From: Cheilinus undulatus
Taxonomy: Eukaryota; Chordata; Actinopteri; Labriformes; Labridae
NCBI RefSeq assembly: GCF_018320785.1
Contig: NC_054882.1
Coordinates: forward strand, 28,462,719 to 28,526,718
Reading direction: 5' to 3'
Length of the DNA: 64,000 bases
Shown here: one piece after another, positions 12,867-25,900 of the stretch
How positions within the stretch are numbered: position 1 is the first letter of the stretch
Layout: every line of letters begins with the position of its first letter
Notes under the pieces: generated by a model
What the model was told of the DNA's origin: nothing
The model's database searches: none
Seen by the model: the letters and a program-made list of their open reading frames with translations, nothing else
Translations under genes and position numbers: made by a program

Positions 12867-13435
12867 TAACCTGACACGTCAGATGGATTTATTTCACACA
12901 ACCATTTGGTAAACCTCTCATAGACACCGTTTGGGAAAGGGCAGGGCCTTTACAAAAAAAAAAGAAAAATTGGAGGGTGATTGGATGAATGTTCCGTCTG
13001 TCACATCTTTACGGGCCAATCAAAGCAACAAAACACATGATGTAGTCGCTACCGAGGAGTGAACTCCATAGAGAACTTCATAATGCGAACCATGGCAACT
13101 GTAGAAGTGTCAGAACACGACTTTTGTCGTTGTTGGTAAGAAAACAACTCAATGCTGTTCTTTGTTCTTCTTTTAACAAAGAAATGTCGCAAAGTTCTGA
13201 TAAAATTGGCATTTTAGCTGCATCCATGCTAATCTCTTCCACCATAATTGCACCGGCCTCTTCTCGCTGCTGGCATACGTCACAACTCTGCCGTGCCCAA
13301 AAGTACTGCCCCTCGTCGCTGATTGGTCCTGTCACGTTCTAACTGGGCCCAAACTGTTCAGATGGGAGCTTTGCAAGATGGATTCGCCAGTAAGAAACAC
13401 GGAAACGGGCGAATCCATCTGCTTTGCAAGGTTAA
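12867..13435 (-). mobile_element. Nested non-autonomous DNA element, 8-bp target duplication
   Basis: A 569-bp insertion lies inside the Tc1 transposase. TCAAAGCC flanks it on both sides (12859-12866 and 13436-13443). Its ends are TAACCTGACA on the left and GCAAGGTTAA on the right, each followed inward by a CAGATGGAT block, so it has short imperfect terminal inverted repeats. A second copy with its own 8-bp duplication is at 35836-36386 in the opposite orientation, and a truncated one at 4915-5092. An 8-bp duplication fits hAT or P-type transposases, but the termini do not match a canonical hAT end. The class is inferred. Confidence 0.8.
13078..13245 (-). pseudogene. Short helicase-like exon carried by the nested element
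   Basis: The minus-strand frame from an ATG at 13243-13245 encodes about 55 residues beginning MVEEISMDAAKMP and containing SLLKEEQRTALSCFL. The KEEQ-x-AL pattern resembles the segment before the Walker A motif in RecQ-like DExH helicases of fish genomes. The Walker motifs are absent, so this would be a first-exon fragment at most. The same frame is retained in the copy at 36025-36162 with substitutions but few indels. The function and the helicase assignment are inference. Confidence 0.4.
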
Positions 13436-13738
13436 TCAAAGCCCAGGCCTCAATCCAATGGAGAATTTGTGGTTGGACCTGAAAAGGGGTGTTCACGACC
13501 GTTCCCTGTGCAACTTGACAGAGCTTGAACAGTTTTGCAAAAAAGAATGGAAAAAAATTGCAGTGTCCAGATGTGCAAGTCTAAATGAGACCTATCCACA
13601 CGGCTTTAGTGCTGTGATTGCAGCAAAAGTTGCATCTACTAAATTTTGACTTGAAGGGGGTTGATATTTATGCAGTCACTATTTTTACTAACATTTTAAA
13701 ACATCTAATGAGGTGAATTATTTTTTATAGGCACTGTA

Positions 13739-16700
13739 CAATTAAAATAAAAATGGCACAATAATTAATGATTGCAAGTATTACTTAAATAATGGAAAAG
13801 TATTCTTTAAAAAGCATGTAATTCACAAAGGGCTTTTGGTATGTCTGATTTTAACAACATCATCAATTTAAATGTAGAAGTTTAAATAATACTTTCGTTA
13901 TAACTCAATATGCTCACACTCTTACACCTTAACCAAACATGGTTCTCATCACCTGGACGTTCATCATTACAGAGGACACAGATCCTTTGGGTTCTATCCA
14001 GTGACCTTAGGGATCCTGGTGTTCAATCTGAAATTACACAGAGCTTGTCCATACTTTTGGTTTCAGGATAAAAAAATACTTATCCAGTTTGATCTCATGT
14101 TTAAATTCTACATACAAAACCGCATGATGTCATACTTTTCAGCTCACTTTGCCACCTCTGCATAGAGGTCTTTGTTCAAGTTAGTTCAAGTCTCAGATCT
14201 AAGCAAGTGTATTTGTCTGATTTCTCATCTAGAATATCTCATTAAATGTATTCAAACGTACTCATGTATTTGTTTACTACCATATTTTAAGATATAAAAA
14301 GCAAAAAGCTAGGCAATTACTACACACAACATAACTACTTCTAATCACTCAAAGTAAAGTATTAAGGTATTTGCTAACATTTTAAGACTTATCTGAATTA
14401 GTTACAACATCTCACTTCATGAAATTCTAAACGGAAACTGCTTAACTTGTTGGCAGATTGTTGTCCTTATTACAAGACATGTAGGTCTTATTTTATTTAT
14501 TTATCTATTGCTGTGAATAGCCTAAAATACAAAAAGATGTTTTGTTTTACTTTCTGAGCAGATGTGGCTTAAATTGAGAATAATGAGTCCCACTTGCACA
14601 CTTGCCTAAATTTTTGTTTCTAGAATTTAGAGCGATTGATTGAAAAATAGTTTTATTCTTCAGTGCAACATGATCCCAAGACCACTGCTGATGCAAAAGA
14701 CGTGATGTGTGCAAAGGGAGGTCAAAGTACATACAGAATTTTGCCTATGAAAACAATTTTGTTCTGAAAATGATTTTTATTCAGTCTTGTGTATCTGCTG
14801 TATTTTAAAATAAACTTAGTTTAAAAGTAAGTAAGCTGGCTGGTGACCCACTTGAGAAGGAAGTGCCAGGCTGTTGTGGCTGTGTTTGGTTCTTCCACAC
14901 GCTACTGAGGCTTCTGTTTGTCAAATGAATAAATTCATTCATATGTCTTGTTTCTTCATACTTCAATCATCTAATCAACCAAACAACATCAAACAGGAGT
15001 CGATGGCAGAAAAAGCTGTTTGGAATGGCAGAGATGATTTGGCAAATTCTTCATGGGTGTAACACACATACTCAGCTATGCTGCTCATCCCACAAATACA
15101 TGTTCCTTAAAAATGTGAGACAATTTAAAAGGGAAATAAGCACGCTTTCCAACAATAGAAGATGTATAGCCAAGAAGAATTGTTACAACTAAGAAATAAT
15201 TTACCAAACACAAATTTCCTTACTTTTTGTGCTAACCTCATATGTATATGCTGCTGCTGTATTTTCCCTGCATAAAACATTAAACACTAAAACTGGAAAG
15301 GGAGAAAAAAAAGCTGTCCCTCTACACTTCCTCAGGTTTCAGACGATAAAAGAGACACACAACCCTTCAGCTGTGCTCAGTTAATCGATAAAAGCTCTTT
15401 GCGTCTGCTCCCAAGAGGCCCTGCAGGAGGTTGTGCAGAAACAACCAGACACATTATCTTGTCAGTTATAGATGTTCGTCTCAAATATGCCACCTGGAGT
15501 TAAATACTCTGAATGTAATAGACCCCTGGAATAAGTCATCTGATACAATCATAACGGAAAAAGTAGAGGTTGTAATAATGTTGCATTTTCACTAAAAGTA
15601 GAAAAAATGTAATAACCTTGTGCAAATCTGTTGATCACTAATGGTGTAGCACGTGCTTCCTTAAACACAACAGTTCCTTGGTTTCGTAAAGATACTGACC
15701 CTAATAGAAGTATCCTTTGTTCCTGGAGTCCCTGCATGCATGTCTGCCCAGTATCTCTCTGTCAGAAAACATCTGTAGTCTCTTTAGTGCCTGTTTGTTT
15801 TGATAAAAGCACAGCTAATTTTATTTCTCACTTCTTTTTGCTTCAAAGCTCAACCACGACTTTCATCTTCCCTCCCTCCAACACCAGCCGGCTTCCTCAT
15901 TGATGCCATTTTTGGAGGGCCATATATGCAGTCTGGTGGCCCTGCAGCCAATCAGATCATAGATGTGGGAGTCCCTGCCTGCCTGTCTGACTCCCTTACC
16001 GTTGCCTGGCAACTGTGTCCTCTGCTCCGTAATTCAATCCATGCAAAGATCCTGCAGGGGTTTACATGGAGAGGAATTATCATCAGGTGCACAGGGGGAA
16101 CAAATGACCACAGGATGGACCTTATTTCCCACGCTGCTGAGCAGGAAAATGAAAAGCCATACAAGTGAGACAAGAGCACATGGGATACGTCATCCTAATC
16201 CGCTAATGTAAAACAATACTGACAGTTTTTTCCTCCTTTATATGATCTGCTTATGCTTTGAATGTGAAAACAGTTTCAATCTTTTTCTCTCAGGTAAGGA
16301 GAATTGAAGCATGAATGCAATCAAGAATTATGACACAAACACGTGCTTTGACACACTGTTCAATATGGTGCATCAGCCTCTTGTCACCTTCATTAAATCA
16401 CATGCTCTGCTGCTGCTGCTGTGGCTGCTGCAGGGAAAGGGTTAAAAGGGGGAGGATGCAAAATGGCTTGAAGTCAGCAGTATGTGTGAGAGAGAGGAGC
16501 ACACAGCAAAGGACCAGAAGAGAGGAGAGTAAGGAGGAATAGAGCTGAATGATGCTGGTGATAAGAGGGCGTACCAATTAAGTCAGAATTTCTCTCATTG
16601 CAGCATCTCACTCCTTTGATTTTTGTTTGGGGGAGATGAAATCAGCTGAAAGCCTCTCCAGCTGCAGTCAGCTTGATCTCATCGAATAAGTGCACCAGGG

Positions 16701-16840
16701 CTGAATTCAAATCGTGAGGAGGCAAGAGTGAGTAAGGACTTTTTCTGGGAACTCCTGCCAAAGAGAGAGACACGCAAGAAAAGAGAGCCATCCAGGGGGA
16801 CACACAAGGGTTTAGTGTGGACCTGAGCCTGAGAGGTACG
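13739..16840. other. Region upstream of nt5c1a
   Basis: No exon or bounded repeat was identified. 15830-16200 is less AT-rich and non-repetitive, with a CCAAT-like GCCAATCAGATCA at about 15947. A CTG-rich run (16403-16431) and the purine-rich stretch up to 16840 probably include the promoter and 5' UTR of nt5c1a. No TATA box could be chosen with confidence. Confidence 0.4.
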
Positions 16841-16954
16841 ATGAGTCTAAACAACAGTCAAACTCTGACTGTTAGTGGACAGGACAGCCGAGCCCCCTGG
16901 GAGGATGCTCGGGTGGTTTTAAAGCCCTCCACCCCAACCAGAAAACCCAAACCA
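16841..16954 (+). CDS. nt5c1a: nt5c1a exon 1 (start codon, variable N-terminus)
   Basis: ATG at 16841 opens 38 codons ending in a Lys/Pro-rich TRKPKP stretch. The donor GTGAGT follows directly in phase 0. The N-terminal tail is poorly conserved between species. The PWEDARV segment resembles the PVWEEAK segment of the mammalian protein, which supports this exon. Confidence 0.85.
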
Positions 16955-19900
16955 GTGAGTATCAATGCAGTCATACTCGGTTGTTGATTGTCTTACAAGT
17001 TAATTATGAAGTTTGATTTTGTTGTCATCACTTAAGAGCTGAATTGTGTCATTGCCACTTGTTATCTTGAGGCTACGGGTGGGAAGTATACTGAGTATTT
17101 AAAGTCCCTGTAAAGTGTCATCCAAAGTTTGTGTCTTAACACACAAGATGTGTTGGAATAAGGTTGATGTTAACATATCAAAACAGTGAGATCTATGTGT
17201 GGCTATATTTTTGATAGTTCATCTCAGTATAGTCTGTTGTAATTTTCATTGTCTTCATTGAAATTAACAGTCAGCAACAGGCTTTGTTTTTCTTCATTGC
17301 TTGGTAAATTTATTACATCTATGAGATACAGTGACCTATGGATCATTAAAAGTATCATAATAGGGAGATGTGTGCCAGAAAACAGTAAATTAATCCCCAA
17401 CTTCTGTCCCTTTGCTATGGCATAGTCAGTATTTAGCAGCTGAGCTATGATCGAAGCATTTATCAAAATTTGAGAGGATTGTTTTTCTTGTGAGTGGGCG
17501 TGGCTTCAGCTCATTCAACCGACACGCCCACTCCACCAGATTTTACAGTCTCATTTTTCATGTTCCTAAAGCTTAATTTTATAAATATTTGGACATACAA
17601 CAAACCTAGAATATTAATTTTTTTAATCACTTTACAGGGACTTTAAGATATATCAGCATATTTAAAATGAGATATAGGGTAAGATAATATCACTTATATT
17701 GATATATGTTGATTCAGAAAAACAAAGATGTGACAGAATACTGACAGTAAAATGCTCATGGATCAAAAGATAACTTTGTTTAAAGTTCAGTTTAAATGGG
17801 TGAATCATCCCTTTACTATTTCATCTAATTTATTAGCATTTATATTGTCAATAACCATCAAATAATGTTGGAACATGTTTCCATACCATAGCATCAAAAT
17901 ATAATCCTAGACACCCAATGTTAGTGAATTTATTTATTCAAATTATCAAGAACTGCAGACAAAATCCTGCACACTGTCTAAATTGCACAAATACAAGTGC
18001 AACATATACATTGGGAAGTGTATGTAACTCTTTGTTCCTTGCAACTATATACCACTTTTTCAGACCAAGAACTATACTTAAATTTAGACACCTACTGATA
18101 CAAAGACACATATTCCCTTATCCATAATAAACATTTCAGTTCCAAAAAATGAAAATTTTCTCGCTAATATTTGAGTTATTAGGCTTTAAGGAGTTAAAGA
18201 TGTATGTCATCCATCCTCTTGATGTTTTATCAGTGCATAGTTTGTAGTAGAGATGCACCTGTTATAAAAATCTGCACTGATGCCTATGTTTAAAATAACA
18301 ATTTAGTGGATGGCTGATACCAGTGCTTTTACTTTTACCTCCTTTGGTTGAAGACTCACACAATGCCACCACTTTTTCTCATTTTTGACCATGAAAACAT
18401 ATCAGAATTAGTCCAGCAGGTCTCATCTCCACAGTAATGAATCTCCTCTCTGAATCAGCTATTAATTATAGTAGATGTCTGCATTACTTGCTACTTACTT
18501 GGCTTCATACCCACATCATTTGCAGATGGCCGATGTTTGCCAAAGGGCAGATACTGGTGTTAATCTGATGAATCACCTTATCAGTCTTCTCTACTTCTAT
18601 CATCCTAATTTCTATTGATATATTATCAAACTAGACAAGGCTACAACTGTGCATTCTTGTTTAAATAATAGGGGCGTGTAAAATGATACTGAGCAAAGTA
18701 ACTGCAATGTTAAATGAGTATGAGTTTGTGTACTTGGGCTTGGTAGCTGCACTGACACCTGACACGACTATGTGTATCAGTGCATTCCTACCACTGACCA
18801 TCAAAATAATGTAGACTTTATCTATTGAAGCACATGGTAAGAACATGGAAATACTGACAACCTTAACATATGGAAATGTTGCCAGTGTTTTTGTACAGTT
18901 TAGACAGATAGGAGATCGTCTGCAAGTTTTGACAAAAATATAAAAAACTGTCCAATACTGGGTGTCTCAGACTTCTAATTTTGTTGCTGTGGTATCAGAC
19001 AAGTTTCAGTATGGCTTCACTTCAGATAAACTCATATCAAAGTTTATTTGTCTTGTGAAGAAACATCAAGATGTGCATCCATTCAGCTACTGAATTTTTG
19101 ATCCCTTTCACCAAGCCCTACTGGCGCCTGCTGCTTATTTTTACTGCAAGTCTGATGTGGCATAACAGGAAGCAGATAACATGCCTCTCAACTTTATCTA
19201 AGTCTAACGCTGGTTAAAACCAGAAGAAAGGTTGTCAGGCTTACTATGAATGCTGCATTTAAAGCCTCACTGAAATTAAGAACTAAGTCAAGTGCAACAG
19301 GATACAAAAGCTCACTGAGGTTTCATATGTCAAATGGAAAACGAGCTATGTAGCAGGGCTCTTGTTTCAGATCAGATGCAGGGTGGTCTGCAAATCTGCG
19401 CGTGGCCATCTCTTACATGATCTCTTACCACAACACATGCACCAGAATACAAGAAAAGACGCCACAAGTTTAGATTTAGCAACCTGCAGGATGCATAAAG
19501 TGGTACTGAACCTCTAAAACTCAGTCTTAGCAAGTGTATCTGCCAATGCAACAAACTAATCGTATCTAGATTTGACACATTGCTGACTTTTTAGATAAAC
19601 ATGGCTTATAAGAAGTGTAATGACATATTTTAACATGAAATTAGTCAAATATACTTGCAAAGATTTGAATTCTTGCAGCATGTTTGGTCTAAAGGGAAGT
19701 ATATTCTGTCCCCTCTACTATTTTGGGATGACCAAAAAACAAATAAATAAATAAAAACATCTTCAGTGTCAAAGTGAAAACAGATTTCTAATTAAAAAAA
19801 ATATGTAATTTATAATAAGTGACTGCATAAATATTCGCCCCCCTTTAAGTCAGTATTTAGTAGACTGGCTGCAATCACAGCACTGAATCTATGCAGAAAG

Positions 19901-22900
19901 GTCTCAATCAGGCTTGAACATCTGCAACTTTCACTAAAGCTCTGTCAGGTTGCAGGGCATGAACAGCTCTTTTCAAGTCCAGTCTAGACAAGTCGAGACC
20001 ACTCAAAATTTCACTGGTGATGAACCTGGGCAACAGTCATATGCAGAGTCTCTCCCATCTCAGCTGCTGAAGCTTGTAACTCCTTCAGATTAGTCATAGG
20101 TGTCTTGGTGGCCTCTCTCACTAGTCTCTTTCTTGCATGGTCACTCAGTTTGTGAGGACGGTCTGATCTCAGCAGGTTTACACATGTGCCATACTCAAAA
20201 GCACCATCACCAATTGGCTGGATCTCTGTCCCACTTTAAAGGGGGTGAATATTTAAACAGTCATTTTTTTACATTACATATTTTCATTTAAGTGACACTA
20301 CTTTGTATAAATCTGCATTTACATAACTCTGATAATACTTTTTTTAATACCCACTTCAAGTCCAGCCCTTTTACAATTATAAAAAAAAATATCTTAAGAT
20401 TAGCACAAGTTTTAATCAAAACCAGTGTAGAGTATCAAATGTGTTGTTTTCTGTTTTGGTGTCCCAGTCTCTAAAGAGTTAATAGGTGGCTCTCAGTCTG
20501 GTATGCGAGTCTGCCTTATCAGAAAAAAGTACTTCATATCAAGCTGTCACTTCTGTTCTGTCAGTCAGCTCACTCTGTTTACTCTCAGCTGTGTGCCAGA
20601 CAGAGGCAATAATGCCTTCACTGAATTATTAGTTTATACCGGGAACTGTCTGATCAAATCTGCAGACTTCTGTCCAATAATGTTATGTTACTTCTTCCCT
20701 TGTTCTAATAAAATTACCATGATTGTAACTAAAAAGCAAAAGCTGGGGGGTAAAATAAAATGTACACTCTTATCTTCCAGCCAAAGCCGGAGAATGCCAT
20801 CACCATTGCTGTGTCTGCACGAGTCCTCTTCAACATGGAGAAAGAGCAACAGATCTATGAGCAACAAGGCATGGAGGAGTACGTCAGGTATCAGGTCGAG
20901 CATGAAACACTGCCTTTCAGCCCTGGACCGGCCTTCTCCTTCGTCAAGGTCAGAGTCCGTGAGGAGACAGAGGTGGAGAAATAAACAAGCACACTCTATA
21001 TCACACCGACTGCAGAGAAATTTCTTGGTGTCAGAATTTTTTTGCTGTCTCTGGAGGCGGTAGATGCATGAAAAGGATTACACACCCACGTACACAGTGA
21101 AATCACACACAGTTCCAACCCTGCCGCAATGATATCTTTTGTTCTTTATAACTCAATCTTGTGTGTCACCTTGCCAGGCTCTGGAGGCTGTGAACACTCG
21201 GCTACGTGAGCTTTACCCTGAGAGCGAGGAGCTTTTTGATGTCGTGCTCATGACCAACAATCACGCATATGTTGGCCTAAGACTCATCAATACCATCAAT
21301 CACCACCGTAAGTCACAAAAGATTAATTAAACTTCAGTTTTACCTGATACTTCGGTTATGCTACAGTAACCACCATGAATTAGCAGTCAATCTACTTTTG
21401 TTAATACAGAGAAAATGATCAAAAATCCAACCCAACCCCTGAGGTCTGGTATATATTTGTTTATCATGTACATATGCGAGGTTTGGTGTTCTCAGATTTT
21501 GTTGCAACTGTGCTCACATCTAGAGTTTGTGCAGAGCTGTCAAGCAGCTTGCTGTATATCATCAGAGCTATTGAGTAAACTGCAGAGTAGTAAATATCTT
21601 TGTATCTTGTATCTTTCTATCTCACTCCTGGAAATTAATCTGAGTCTGGCAATTGTTGTATATGACGAGAAGAAACATGTTATTCATAGTTAAACAACTT
21701 TTGAAACATGAATCATAGCCACTTACTTTTTTTCCTATGAAAGCGCTCTGTTGTGTCGTTCTAATGACACTACCCATGCTTTCGTAGCTCTTACAGAAGA
21801 TTTTCAAGCAAGCCTGGAACTTGGGTGACTTACGGGGATCTGAAAAAATAAATCCACACAAGTAACTCTGATATTGAATGTATTTTCATTCATTTTATAT
21901 CCATTTTTCAATCGTCCCTGCAGCTAGCTTTAGTCTTAGACACCATAGCAATTTCCCACATAGCAATTTCTATGGCTTACCCTCCGTGTAAAGGGTGCCA
22001 GTGATTGTCTTTTGGACATTTTTCAGTTCAACCATCTCCCCCATGATTGCAGTTGTGTGTACTGAACCAGAGTGAGAGAATGAAGGCTCAGGAAAGCTTT
22101 TCAAATAGGACTTTTCCACAATATTCCAATATTTTGAGATAGTGGATTTTTGGATTTTTTGTGAGCTGTAAGCCATAATCATCAAGTTTAAAATTAAAAC
22201 AGTCTTGAGATGTTTCACTTTGTACGTGATGAATCTAGAATTTATGGAAATTTAACTTTCTGAAGTAAATCACAAGGGAAAAACAAACTTTTACATGATA
22301 TTTCTTAGATGCGCTTGAACAGATATTTTAAAGTTCTGTTACCTTTCAATAAGACTGACTGCTAAGTAAATGAAGATTGTATCATTTTAGAACATGTGGT
22401 TTAAAAGTATGGAACATTTTTGACAGCCTGATAAACACACTCACACAATGATGGCCGTCCATTGTGCCGTCACTCTGTGGACTAGAGCTGCTCTGGCCCC
22501 GACAGCTGGCTGTCTTTATTCCCACACTGCGTGACCTCGTAACCTAGTGTTCTTCCCAAGGCCTGTCCAAGGTCACAAAGACAAACAAGTCTGAACATAA
22601 AGTCCACTTAGAAATCACAAAATCATTTTTACATGAGGAGGAAAACAGAAAATTCTATAGCTATAGGATTTTTCTTTTTTATATCAATATTGGCGTGTTT
22701 GAAAGGCAGGGTGGTAAAAGTTCATCTTTTAAAGTGCAAAGGACACAGTCTCAAAAAGAATTACATACAATTGTTCACTACAGAAAGTCTAGAGTAGAAC
22801 TATACTGGATTAAAACAGAACAGGAAAAAACTTAACATGTACACAAATGTATATTTGCAGAAGGGGCTCAGGATTTAACCCATTCAATATAAATTCAGAT

Positions 22901-25900
22901 CACAGTTTCAATGTCAACCATCAAAAGTTCCTGGCAACTACTTGCATGGTCAATTTAGTGTCTACAAATCTTTAGAAATCTTTTTTTCCAGTACCAAGCC
23001 AATAAATTCTGCTGCTTCAGATGTAGACTCCTGAGAGAAGATAGAAGCTGATAGGTCCATTGGCCTCTTAATATCCAGTGGAAAAAAACATATTTCACAA
23101 AAAGGAGTATCATTCCTAAGTGGATTCAAAATGGGTAGGGGGTGGAATGAAACTAATTATATTTACTTGAGTTACTGGAATTAGGTACTTTTTCGTGTTC
23201 ATTTTCAAATCACTACTTTTACTTCTACTTAAGTTTTAACCACAGTAACTGTACTTTTACTTGAGTACAAATCTCTTGTACTTTTTACTCCTGTGTTATA
23301 CAGAAAAGCTGGAGTGTTGATATCTCAGGGTTCAACATTTCAAAGTTGATTTTAACTCCTAAAGTATCATTTAACTCCATTCTGAGTGGAATGCTCCTCA
23401 GTGTTGGAGTTATTCCACCAGTGTTTGTTCAACTCTATAGTCAGACGATCTAAGATCTGCCCACTGCAAATCCAAATCTGGGGGATGTGTGGGCACAGTG
23501 TTTAGTTGAGATTGTTGTGTTTGGATGTTCTTTTGGTCACGTGTCCAGTGGATTGTTTACTTGAGTAAACTTTAAGTAACTGTTACTGCTGTGTACTTTT
23601 TCCACCTCTGAAAATGGGGGATGTTTTTTCCTTAAAAATGCACACGCTGACACAGAGAGTGGGTGCCAACCAGACTGTTGCCACAATCTCCGAATGCCCT
23701 TCCAGATGAAGCTCCATTTTGGGTTTCAGTCCTGGGGGATGAGGTTGTGAATAAGCAGCCAAGCCTAGAATCAGAATCTTTCTAAGTGCAAGGCCCCCCA
23801 CCTCCTTCAGCTGATGCTGATGTGTGTTTTGTCTTCAATCAGGGAGTTCAAGAAGAGTCTCTGTTTGCTCAGGAACCAGGCTTTGCTGCCATGACACAGC
23901 TGCCACTACTTCTAATGTTTAAAAAATTATTTGAAATGGTATGATACTATCCAATCAGATACAAAATGATGCTAACAATATGATTTGAGCCAATGCAATA
24001 AAGTACGAAATGATACAAAACACGCCTGGCCCTCAAACATCCTGAGTCCACCACTGACAGGATAACACAATACGATATGATACAAAGATACAATACATTG
24101 CTATACTGTGAAACAAAACAAACAAGTGATGTAATACAAATCAATACCATGATACAATAGGATACAACATGATGGATACATGACCGATATGATACAATAC
24201 GATACAATAAGATGCAATACACACAGCACAGCAAGAAGGTCCCTGGTTCGCTTCCCAGTCAGGGTATTTCCGTTCCGAGTTTGCATGTTCTCCCTGTGGA
24301 TGCTGGTACTCCTGCTTTCTCCCACCACCAAAACATGCTTTTTAGGTTAGGTTACCTGATCACTCTAAATTGGCCGTAGGCATGAATGTGAGTGTGCCTG
24401 GTTGTCTGTGATTGACTGGCGACCAGTCCAGGGTGTACCCCACCTCACGCCCAATGACAGCTGGGGTAGGCTCCAGTGACCCCCCATGAGATAAGAAGTA
24501 TAGAAAATGGATGGATGACGCAACACAAAAGTGTGTATATAATAAGATGGGGTATGATATAATACTTGAGGTAAATTGCATGTTGAGCTAGAAGTCAAAC
24601 ATTTATTTTCCAAATAGAGGTTCTCAATACTTCAGAACTTTCCTGCGAAGATAAAAGGAATTGGTGCTGCAGAAAGGTGTATTTATCAAGATTAGGGATA
24701 ACTTGGCTAAATTAACCAGGGAAAAAAATAACTTGTTAAAAAACCTTAAACAGTTTAATCCCACTCCCGAGTCATAAATCACCAGTCATAACCATCCTAA
24801 TCAGCTTTATACTGTAATATAATAAAATCACATTGAAAATTACATGGGAATTGAAGAAGTTGGGTTTAAAATAGTAAGAATCTTCAATGTAAAAATATAT
24901 GGCATGCTGAGCTATTTAGCAGTATTTTTTTCCTTTGATAATTCCCAGAGTGCTCCCTGATCAGTTTAAAGGCCTGTCTTCCTCCTCATAGAAGACTCAC
25001 TGTGGTTACAGTGGGATCATGGCTTACAACAGTGTGACCCCAGGGGAGACGTGGTAGGAGTCAGAGATCTGCGGTCTTGGCTCATTGCAAGAGTTTGGCA
25101 GTGTCACACCGAGCACTCACTGAAGGAAAAATCTGCACAGCCTTAGACAAGATCTCAGGCTCTTTTCTTTCATGTCAATTTGAGATTTGTCTTCCTTTTT
25201 CTGAATCTGTCCCCTGAAGCCACTAACTATTTGCATATGTCATGCTGCACTCTGAACTCTGAATTTCTTCTCTCTGCAGAGTTGTTCATCGAGCGCTTCT
25301 GTATGACGGGTGGAAACAGTCCTATAGGATATCTGAAGGCCTATCACACTAACCTTTACCTGTCTGCTGATCCAGTTAAGGTTCGAGAAGCTCTGGAGGA
25401 AGGTATGTTAGAAAACATTGTACTAGTCTGAAAAGAGCGTGCTATGTGGATGGACTCTTAAAACCTGATTTTCACATAAATTCAGGTATTGCAGCAGCCA
25501 CCATGTTCACCCCGGAGAAGATTACAGAAGTGTCAGATACTCAGCTACGTGTCGCCTTCGATGGAGATGCTGTCCTCTTCTCTGATGAATCAGAACGCAT
25601 TTACAAAGCCCACGGACTGGACAAGTTCTTTGAGCACGAGAAGGCGCATGAGAACAAGCCTCTGGACCACGTACAGTACACACATTTTCATCATTACCTC
25701 TGCAGTCAGTTCTACTAAATATGACTAAACTGTGTTGAGAAAAGTTACCTGTTAAACTGGTTAACTTTAATTCTCTACAAAAATGTGATTGATACTTTAT
25801 CGTAAGGTTTAATTCAATAAGACGCCATATACGTGGTATAGTATGATGCAATGCATCGCAAAATAATACAATATGATACATTATGTTGCAATATAAAATA

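Larger units (their letters stand above)
11890..13736 (+). mobile_element. Tc1-like transposon, dead, split by a nested element
   Basis: Plus-strand remnants of Tc1 transposase run through the helix-turn-helix region (about 12230-12340), the catalytic core and the terminal region (13444-13650, with the NPMENLWLDLK block holding the last catalytic acidic residue). The right end (TTTTTTATAGGCACTG) is followed by TA at 13737-13738. The left terminal repeat is not visible. The coding sequence is interrupted at the SQSP motif by the 569-bp element at 12867-13435, and there are further stops and indels. Confidence 0.85.

Noticed and set aside
20503-21063. 186-codon plus frame overlapping nt5c1a exon 2
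   Set aside because: Shadow in another frame. The true exon 20781-20948 reads as nucleotidase in a different frame.
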